From Hyphomicrobiales bacterium (GTDB taxonomy: Bacteria; Pseudomonadota; Alphaproteobacteria; Rhizobiales; Rhizobiaceae), in NCBI GenBank assembly GCA_900469475.1, contig UBXG01000006.1, forward strand, positions 124,001 to 188,000: a stretch of 64,000 nt of DNA, given 5' to 3'. The notes under the pieces are model-generated. The model was not told the DNA's origin, searched no databases, and was given only the letters and a program-made list of their open reading frames with translations. Positions 11,409 through 17,747 of the stretch are shown piece by piece (the stretch's first letter is position 1; every line of letters starts with the position of its first letter). The position numbers were made by a program, and so were the translations under genes.

Positions 11409-11480
11409 TTCTTACGATCCTTTCTGAGAGATGCCATTTACCCGTTCCCACGAACGGTGAGAGTAGAAAGGATTTCCAAA

Positions 11481-12419
11481 ATGAACTCCACGCAAACAAC
11501 AGAAGGACAGTCGATCCTGGTCATTGGTGCCGGAGAGCTTGGTATGCCTGTACTACGCAATCTGGCGCGTAAGGCCAAGGATCATTCGGGTACAGCTATC
11601 AGCGTCCTCTTGCGGGCGGCGACCGTTGAGTCGACCGACCCGGTAAAACAGCGTGATGTCTTCGAGATACGTGAACTGGGGATCGAGATCGTCACTGGCG
11701 ACATCCTTAGCGCAACAATAAGTGAACTCGCAGCGATCTTCGCACGTTTTGATACCGTGATCGGTTGTGCGGGCTTTTCCGCTGGTCGAAACACACCAAT
11801 GAAACTTGCGAAAGCTGCACTTGAAGCGAACCTGAAGCGCTATTTCCCATGGCAGTTTGGCGTCGACTTCGACGTGATCGGTCGTGGCAGCCCTCAGGAC
11901 CTGTTCGATGCCCAGATCGACGTGCGTGACCTTCTGCGCGGGCAAAGCAAGACCGACTGGGTGGTGATCTCTACGGGAATGTTCACGAGCTTCCTGTTCG
12001 AACCGATCTTCGGGGTCGTCGATCTCGAAAAGAACGTCGTCAATGCACTTGGCAGTCTTGATACGGAAGTTACGCTGACGACTCCTGATGATATCGGTGC
12101 GTTGACCGCCGAGGTGGTCTTCGCTCAACCGATGATCCGCAACGAGATCGTCTATCTTGCCGGCGACACCGTGACCTACGGCGAGGTTGCCGACAAGCTT
12201 CAGACCGTGCTTGGGCGGCCGTTTACAAAAGCGGAATGGACAGTGCGTCAGCTTAAGTCGGAACTTGCGCAGGACCCCGATAACCACATCAAGAAATATC
12301 GGGCGGTCTTTGCCGAGGGCAAAGGCGTGGCATGGCCAAAGCGCGGCAGCTTCAATGAGCGACATGGCATAAAGGTTACGACCGCCGAAGAATGGATCAG
12401 AGAAAACCTCGGCTCCTAA
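11481..12419 (+). CDS. NmrA-like NAD(P)-binding reductase (aromatic alcohol reductase type)
   Basis: 312 residues from the ATG at 11481, which has GAAAGGAT upstream; longer in-frame openings reach back into the HxlR promoter and lack a ribosome site. The N-terminal Rossmann motif is ILVIGAGELGMPVLRNLA, followed by NmrA features such as DTVIGCAGF, RYFPWQFGVDFDVIG and WVVISTGMFTSFLFE. Members are atypical SDRs that reduce isoflavonoid-like or other aromatic substrates, or act as redox sensors; the true substrate is unknown. It is divergent from an HxlR regulator. By eye the pair is less GC-rich than its neighbours and may be an accessory acquisition. Confidence 0.85.
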   Translation: MNSTQTTEGQSILVIGAGELGMPVLRNLARKAKDHSGTAISVLLRAATVESTDPVKQRDVFEIRELGIEIVTGDILSATISELAAIFARFDTVIGCAGFSAGRNTPMKLAKAALEANLKRYFPWQFGVDFDVIGRGSPQDLFDAQIDVRDLLRGQSKTDWVVISTGMFTSFLFEPIFGVVDLEKNVVNALGSLDTEVTLTTPDDIGALTAEVVFAQPMIRNEIVYLAGDTVTYGEVADKLQTVLGRPFTKAEWTVRQLKSELAQDPDNHIKKYRAVFAEGKGVAWPKRGSFNERHGIKVTTAEEWIRENLGS

Positions 12420-12420
12420 G

Positions 12421-12521
12421 AGCAATTCTAGGAAAAGTGCGCAGCGGCTTTCCGTCCGGAATTGCGTGAAAACAGAGAGATAGAGCGGCTCCGAGATTCC
12501 GCGAAAAACTGAACCGCTCTA
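12421..12521. repeat. Rhizobial interspersed palindromic repeat, copy 1
   Basis: Starts AGCAATTCTAGGAAAAGTGC and contains the inverted pair GCAATTC (12422-12428) and GAATTGC (12459-12465), then a second dyad TAGAGCGG (12481-12488) and CCGCTCTA (12514-12521). The first 68 bases align with 48765-48830 after hemY. It resembles a repeat recalled as abundant in Rhizobium chromosomes. Confidence 0.8.
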
Positions 12522-12530
12522 AGAGCGATG

Positions 12531-12563
12531 CGGCTCGGCGAGATAAATGATCGCGCCGAGCCG
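12531..12563. terminator. Hairpin between convergent genes
   Basis: Perfect 10-bp stem CGGCTCGGCG / CGCCGAGCCG with a 13-nt loop, in the gap between the convergent NmrA and ATPase genes. Neither side has a clear T-run, so a terminator role is likely by position only. Confidence 0.5.
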
Positions 12564-12644
12564 TTCATATGGATATGCCGTCGCCGCTTATCGATATGAT
12601 CGCTGCGGACGCGTAAGTTTAAGGGCAGCGAAATCGGATCGCTA

Positions 12645-13781
12645 CTATTCATCCTCGTCATCGATCTCACCAGTCAGCCTCATACCGTCGATCCATGTGG
12701 AGCCGTCCTCACGAATCACCCGGCGCGGCTTTGCGCCACAGCGCTCGCGAACGGCCTCTGCCAAACGTTCGGAATGGGTGACGATCCAGATCTGGCTGGT
12801 CTTCGCGGCCGCAGCGATCATGTCGGCAAGCGGCACCAGCATGTCGGGATGCAGGCTCGCCTCCGGCTCGTTGAGCGCGATCAGCGGCGGCAGGCGGTAG
12901 GACATCAGGGCTGCAGCAAGACCGAGAAACCGGATTTGGCCGTCCGACAATTCGCGCGGCTGGAAGACGCGGTTGGGAAACTCGGGCAGCATCAAGCCGA
13001 AATCCGCCGTTTCCTGCGGCTCCGGCACGACGAGCCGCGCTCCGCCGAGCGCTGCGGCAAGAACCCGGTCGAGTTCGGCGGTATCTTCGCGCGTGTGAAC
13101 GAGGGTTGCGAAAACGGCAGCGATATTAGCCCCGTCCTCATCCAGCATGGGAGACGTCACGGCAAGGCACGGCGCACGCAGCGGCGAGCCGCGATCGGTT
13201 CGGAAGCCGTGGTAGAATCGCCAGGCGTCAACGGCGCGCCGGAAAGTGCCGATCTCCGGAAAGTAGCCGGCATCACCCAAAAGAGCGACCGCAGTTTCGG
13301 AGGTCAGCGCATTCTCGGGATGAGCCTGCATGCGGCCGCTCTCGCCGCGCACGGAAATGCCCGGACCATCGCGCTTCATCATCGTCACTGGCCTGCTGCC
13401 GGTTTCGACCGACAGCTCCTCGGCCTTGACCTGCGGCTCCAGCGGAAAGCCGGCGGAGGCGCTGGGCGGCCGCATGCCGGCCTCGATCCAGTAACGGAAG
13501 GCTGCCGCCCGCTCCATGTCGAGCAACTCGACATCGAAACGGATGCGGGCAGACTCATGCGAACGCCGCTTGCCCGACCACATGGCCGAGAACATGCCAC
13601 CCTCATTGGAAATCTCATGCGCCAGACGCCCGCGAACCGCGGCCTGCACTAGCTGCAACGAGCGATAAAGGTTTGACTTGCCCACCCCGTTCTCGCCAAT
13701 GAACAGGTTCACATCGGCGAGATCCATTCGGATCGAGCGCAGGGAGCGATAATTCCGGGCAAACATGGAGCGAAGCTGCAT
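12645..13781 (-). CDS. ABC-type AAA ATPase (RecF/OLD-like, no nuclease domain)
   Basis: 378 residues. Walker A GENGVGKSN is at residues 30-38, the ABC signature is LSDGQIRFLGLA and Walker B is PPLIALNEPEASLHPD, followed by a switch His in IWIVTHSERLAEAV. The order resembles stand-alone SMC/RecF-like ATPases (COG4637-type) that share the OLD ATPase head. The protein ends soon after the head with an acidic tail (EIDDEDE), so there is no TOPRIM nuclease. Cellular role is unknown; no partner nuclease gene is adjacent. It lies 26 bp after the acyltransferase gene and could share its transcript. Confidence 0.85.
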   Translation of the reverse strand: MQLRSMFARNYRSLRSIRMDLADVNLFIGENGVGKSNLYRSLQLVQAAVRGRLAHEISNEGGMFSAMWSGKRRSHESARIRFDVELLDMERAAAFRYWIEAGMRPPSASAGFPLEPQVKAEELSVETGSRPVTMMKRDGPGISVRGESGRMQAHPENALTSETAVALLGDAGYFPEIGTFRRAVDAWRFYHGFRTDRGSPLRAPCLAVTSPMLDEDGANIAAVFATLVHTREDTAELDRVLAAALGGARLVVPEPQETADFGLMLPEFPNRVFQPRELSDGQIRFLGLAAALMSYRLPPLIALNEPEASLHPDMLVPLADMIAAAAKTSQIWIVTHSERLAEAVRERCGAKPRRVIREDGSTWIDGMRLTGEIDDEDE

Positions 13782-13807
13782 GCCCGAGGGTTTAGCCGAT
13801 TCCTATA

Positions 13808-14752
13808 TTAAAGAGAATGCGAAAGCAGGGTCTCATCCTCGTTCAGAGGAACAAGCGGCGCGAAGGTTGCATTGCCATCAGCCGCAAGGTCGAAGACGGT
13901 GTGCCTCTCCAGTGCCTTCGTCACTTCGTTGACGTCGCCGTCCAGATGCTCGACCGGGATGAGATTGCCGACGAGGAAATCGAACCGGTCGCCGCGCTTG
14001 TTGAGCAGCTCGTGGAACACGGTCATGTCGCGCAGCTCGGTCGACCACTTGGCGAACCAGTAGAACAGGCCGGAATTGCGCGCCGTCAGATGCACCGGCA
14101 GGATCGGCAGATTGTATTTGCGCGCCAAGCCCACGGCCGAGGTCTTCCATGGACGCTCGTTCAGCTTGCCGTTCCCCCAGTAGGCGATGCGGCCGGACGG
14201 AAAGAGCACCGTCACCTTGCCATCGGCAACGGCGCGGTTGGTCAGTTGCAGCGTTTCGCGCGTCTTCAGCTTGCTCTTATATTCCTCGCGCCACTCCACC
14301 GGAATGATCATTTCGGCGAAGCGCGGGTTGACCCGCACCGCATCGCGATTGGCAAAGATCATCATGTCCGGCCGGCGCGACTTCAGAAGATCGAAGACGG
14401 CGACGCCGTCGGCAATGCCTGTGGGATGATTGCTGACGAGAATGAAGCCGCCCTTAGCCGGAATGCGGTCGGCATGGGTCACGCCGATGTCGAGGCGCAG
14501 CAGATCGCTCATATATTCGAAGCACTGGAAGCCCGAAAGCTTGGCGACATCATCGGCGAATTCGATTGCCTTGTTGTAGCGCAGCAGCGTGTAGAGAAAG
14601 GGGCGCATGAGCGGCCAGAGCGGGTTTCGGACGATCTTCTGCCCGCGCTCTGCGATCAACGTATCGACGATATGTCCTGGCTGTCCCTGGGACACCAAAG
14701 CGATTGCTTCCGCAATCTGCCCGAGTGCAGTTATCGAACCGCGACGTGCCAT
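13808..14752 (-). CDS. Lysophospholipid acyltransferase family protein (PlsC-like)
   Basis: 314 residues from ATG 14752 (AGGA six bases upstream); an ATG at 14824 would add 24 residues without a good ribosome site. The acyltransferase active-site motif is NHPTGIADG (HX5D spacing, as in COG3176-type proteins), followed by the substrate-binding FPSGRIAYW block. It probably transfers an acyl chain from acyl-ACP to a lysolipid at the inner membrane; ornithine-lipid or phospholipid remodelling are both possible. The OlsA and PlsC classes cannot be told apart here. Confidence 0.83.
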   Translation of the reverse strand: MARRGSITALGQIAEAIALVSQGQPGHIVDTLIAERGQKIVRNPLWPLMRPFLYTLLRYNKAIEFADDVAKLSGFQCFEYMSDLLRLDIGVTHADRIPAKGGFILVSNHPTGIADGVAVFDLLKSRRPDMMIFANRDAVRVNPRFAEMIIPVEWREEYKSKLKTRETLQLTNRAVADGKVTVLFPSGRIAYWGNGKLNERPWKTSAVGLARKYNLPILPVHLTARNSGLFYWFAKWSTELRDMTVFHELLNKRGDRFDFLVGNLIPVEHLDGDVNEVTKALERHTVFDLAADGNATFAPLVPLNEDETLLSHSL

Positions 14753-14824
14753 GAAGTATCCTGAATAGTTGGGATATATTCTATCGCAATCGAATATGAT
14801 CGAAGCATGACAAGCGCCTCGCAT

Positions 14825-15007
14825 ATGGAAGGCGAACCATCCGAGATCCGGAACGAGCCATATGCAGTTTCATTGAAGTCCAGATGCGCCCCGCGGCACG
14901 AAGGGAAAACGCACCGGAAGCAGCGGGAAAATTAGCGATTCCATAACCTTCCTTCCTTCAAAGTGGCAGATGCGATCTGAATTTCAAGGGGTTTTCCACT
15001 GAACGAA
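14825..15007. other. Intergenic region upstream of xerC; no gene seen
   Basis: This 183-bp divergent gap carries the promoters of the acyltransferase and xerC. AAGGGG at 14986-14991 is the only strong ribosome-site-like sequence and lies seven bases before a CTG codon (14999) in the xerC frame. Confidence 0.5.
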
Positions 15008-15934
15008 TTGCTTGTTATCGCCGACTCCAGGTTGATGGCGGAACGCAACCGCTGGCTCGAAGCGCTTGGCCAGGAGCGGCGGCTCGCCGCCCATACGCTG
15101 AATGCCTATGAACGCGATACGCGGCAATTCCTGACCTTCCTCACCGGCCATCTCGGCGGTCCGGCGACGATCGAGGATATTCATGCGCTCCGCCCCGCCG
15201 ACTTTCGCGCATTCCTTGCCGCCCGCCGCAAGGACGGCGCGGGCGCGCGTTCGCTCGGGCGCAATCTTGCCGGGCTTCGCTCGCTCTTGCGCTATCTCGA
15301 AAAGAAGGGCCTGGTGAATGCCGCGGGTGCCGCTGCGGTGCGCTCGCCGAAACAGCCGAAATCGCTGCCGAAGCCGCTTTCCGACAAGCAGGCGATTACC
15401 GTCGTCAGTGACGAGGCGCAGCTGCACGAGGAACCCTGGATCGCCGCGCGCGATGCCGCCGTGCTGACCTTGCTCTATGGCTGCGGGCTACGCATTTCCG
15501 AGGCGCTGGATCTGAAGCCGCAGGATTTTCCGCCGGGCGCAACCTCGCTGCGCATTACCGGCAAGGGCAACAAGACCCGGCTGGTGCCGCTGCTGCCGAT
15601 CGTCACGCAAGCGGTCGATCAATATCGCAAGCTCTGTCCCTATCATCTCGAAGCCGATGACGCCCTCTTTCGCGGCGCGCGCGGCGGCAAGCTGCAGCCG
15701 GGCATCATCCAGCACGGCATGCAAAAACTGCGCAGCGCCTTCGGGCTGCCGGATACGGCAACACCGCACGCGCTTCGCCATTCCTTCGCCACCCATCTGC
15801 TGGCTGGCGGCGGTGATCTGCGCACCATCCAGGAACTGCTCGGCCATGCCAGCCTCTCGACGACGCAGGTCTATACCGGCGTCGATTCCTCACGCCTGCT
15901 CGAGGTCTACGATCGCGCCCACCCGCGCGCGTAA
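15008..15934 (+). CDS. xerC: Site-specific tyrosine recombinase XerC
   Basis: About 308 residues. A SAM-like N-terminal core-binding domain is followed by a catalytic domain with all family residues: Arg162 in GCGLRISEAL, Lys186 in TGKGNKTR, His254 and Arg257 in HALRHSFATHLL, His280 in LLGHASLSTTQ, and nucleophile Tyr289. With XerD it resolves chromosome dimers at dif. No ATG lies near the 5' end; the listed start is TTG 15008. CTG 14999 has better spacing to AAGGGG, and ATG 15035 is a shorter alternative. The chromosomal setting and lack of flanking repeats argue for XerC rather than a phage integrase. Confidence 0.9.
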   Translation: MLVIADSRLMAERNRWLEALGQERRLAAHTLNAYERDTRQFLTFLTGHLGGPATIEDIHALRPADFRAFLAARRKDGAGARSLGRNLAGLRSLLRYLEKKGLVNAAGAAAVRSPKQPKSLPKPLSDKQAITVVSDEAQLHEEPWIAARDAAVLTLLYGCGLRISEALDLKPQDFPPGATSLRITGKGNKTRLVPLLPIVTQAVDQYRKLCPYHLEADDALFRGARGGKLQPGIIQHGMQKLRSAFGLPDTATPHALRHSFATHLLAGGGDLRTIQELLGHASLSTTQVYTGVDSSRLLEVYDRAHPRA

Positions 15935-16064
15935 GGAAAGATTAACCTCTCGCGTTAAGGGAATTTCCGTCTCGCTCCCGTAAAGCAGGACCATGTCTCG
16001 GCATGCCTCCCGAAAGCCGCTTTCGGGCGCTAGCGGTCATGCTCTCTGCGAACGGAAGATTCCG

Positions 16065-17156
16065 ATGATTTCTGCCCTTGGGTCCAAGACGATGCGGTCG
16101 ATAAAGCCGACACTCGGCGATATCCTGCTTTGGCTTGCCACCGCCTTTCCGCTGATGCTTGCGGTGTTGCTGGTCGCGACGATGCTGACGCTGCAGCCGG
16201 CCCATGCCGAAGGCGCAGTCTCCGATAGCTGCGGCGGCAAGGATCTCATGGCCGAACTTCAAAAGAACGATCCGGCAAAATACGCCTCCATCATCGCCGC
16301 TGGCGACAAGGTGGAGAACGGCAAGGGTATCTTCTGGAAGATCGAAAAGCCCGGCTTGAAGCCGTCATGGCTGCTCGGCACCATGCATGTCTCGGATACA
16401 CGCGTGCTCACCATGCCCAAGGGCGCTGCAGACGCCGTTGCATCAGCCGATACGATCGTTGTCGAATCGGATGAGATCCTCGATGACAAGAAAGCCGCCG
16501 CTGCCCTCTTCGCCAATCCCTCACTCACCATGCTCACCGACGGCTCGACGATCAGCCAGCATCTCACACCCGAAGAAAATGCCCGGCTGGAAGCAGGCCT
16601 CAAGGAACGCGGCATTGCGCTTGCCGCCGTCTCCCGCATGCAGCCCTGGCTGATCTCGAGCTCCTTCGAGATGACGGGCTGCGAGGTTCGTCGCAAGACG
16701 GCCGGCGCGAAATTCCTTGACCAAAAATTGGCGAGCGACGCCGCCGCCGAGGGTAAGAAAGTCGTCGGTCTCGAAACGCTGGCCGAGCAAGCCAAGGCCA
16801 TGAGTGATCTGCCGGTGGCGCTGCATCTGAAATCGCTGATGCAGACGCTCGAACTGGGCGACAAGATCAACGACGTCAACGAAACCATGACCGGCCTCTA
16901 TCTCGTAGGCAACATCGGCGCGATGATCCCGATGCTGAAGGTGATCGAGCCGGACCAGAAGATCACGGATGCCGATACCGCCGCCTTCGAACAGCGCATC
17001 ATCCTCGACCGCAACAAGGTCATGGCCGAGCGTGCCGCGCCCGTTCTCAACAAGGGCAACGCTTTCATCGCCGTTGGCGCGCTTCACCTCGTCGGCGACC
17101 AGGGCGTTCTGGCGCTGCTGCGCAAGCAGGGCTTTACGGTGACGGCGGTAAACTGA
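16065..17156 (+). CDS. TraB/GumN family protein with N-terminal membrane anchor
   Basis: 363 residues from ATG 16065 (GGAAG seven bases upstream); an ATG at 15993 would add 24 residues but has poor spacing. A signal peptide or anchor lies near residues 20-45 (LLWLATAFPLMLAVLLVATM then AHAE). The TraB/GumN domain shows the conserved GTMH motif (WLLGTMHVSD), an acidic VVESDE segment, and the C-terminal GNAFIAVGALHLVGDQG motif. Relatives (Tiki/TraB) are proposed metalloproteases; the name does not imply conjugation. The protein is probably periplasmic. Its 3' end overlaps the convergent DUF2867 gene by 23 bp. Confidence 0.85.
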   Translation: MISALGSKTMRSIKPTLGDILLWLATAFPLMLAVLLVATMLTLQPAHAEGAVSDSCGGKDLMAELQKNDPAKYASIIAAGDKVENGKGIFWKIEKPGLKPSWLLGTMHVSDTRVLTMPKGAADAVASADTIVVESDEILDDKKAAAALFANPSLTMLTDGSTISQHLTPEENARLEAGLKERGIALAAVSRMQPWLISSSFEMTGCEVRRKTAGAKFLDQKLASDAAAEGKKVVGLETLAEQAKAMSDLPVALHLKSLMQTLELGDKINDVNETMTGLYLVGNIGAMIPMLKVIEPDQKITDADTAAFEQRIILDRNKVMAERAAPVLNKGNAFIAVGALHLVGDQGVLALLRKQGFTVTAVN

Positions 17157-17646
17157 CCGTTTGCATCCGCTTGCCGAGATCGGCAAGCATCGTTGCGACG
17201 ATCAGCCGGTGGAATGGCGTAATGATTGCGAGATAGATCCGGCCAAGCAATATGTTCCGCCGGACGAGCGTCGTCGCATCGACCAGCCGACGCCCCTGAT
17301 CGTCGTTCCGAACGTCGATGACGACCCGAAAATCGAGATGCCGATCGTCGAACCCGAGCACGACCTGATTGTCGGACTTGCTGACGACGGGAAAGAAGCC
17401 GATCTTCTCCCACTCCTCCGCCCGAAGGTCGCTGCTGGATCTCAAACCGAACAAGCCGGTTACCGCATCGCGCACCCATATCAGCAGCCGCACCCAAAAC
17501 GGAAAGCGGCTGAGCATCGTTCGGGCGGCGGCAATCGCCGTCAGATCCGAGTTCGGAATCTTCAGTTGGTAGCAGTCAGCCCAATCGGCATCCGGCAACG
17601 CCGGATGCGGCATAAGGGGCTTCACCATTAAAGGCCTTGCAGACAT
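17134..17646 (-). CDS. DUF2867 domain protein
   Basis: 170 residues from ATG 17646 (MSARPLMVKPLMPHPALPDA). The DUF2867 pattern is clear: DWADCYQLKIP, a central WVRLLIWVRDAVTGLFGLR, FFPVVSKSDNQVVLGFDDRHLDFRV in pieces, and the C-terminal ITPFHRLIVATML. Function is unknown; relatives often sit beside NAD(P)-binding proteins. Longer upstream openings are out of character (Arg/Pro-rich) and are rejected. It is convergent with, and overlaps, the TraB/GumN gene. Confidence 0.8.
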   Translation of the reverse strand: MSARPLMVKPLMPHPALPDADWADCYQLKIPNSDLTAIAAARTMLSRFPFWVRLLIWVRDAVTGLFGLRSSSDLRAEEWEKIGFFPVVSKSDNQVVLGFDDRHLDFRVVIDVRNDDQGRRLVDATTLVRRNILLGRIYLAIITPFHRLIVATMLADLGKRMQTVSLPPSP

Positions 17647-17747
17647 GGTTTCATCCGCCTTTATTCGACGTCCGCAGGCTACCACACATTGCGATGCTAC
17701 CCGATCGGCAAAATTGGGCTGCGGCAATTTGGCCGGCGGATAATGGA

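Noticed and set aside
12645..13781. Gabija, Septu or OLD phage-defence system
   Set aside because: There is no TOPRIM or HNH nuclease in the protein or next door; only the ATPase head is present.
15008..15934. Tyrosine recombinase as a sign of an integrated element
   Set aside because: Sequence and surroundings fit housekeeping XerC; no att-like direct repeats, tRNA gene or cargo genes are near.
16065..17156. TraB name suggesting conjugation genes
   Set aside because: The TraB/GumN domain is unrelated to type IV secretion TraB; no other transfer genes are present.
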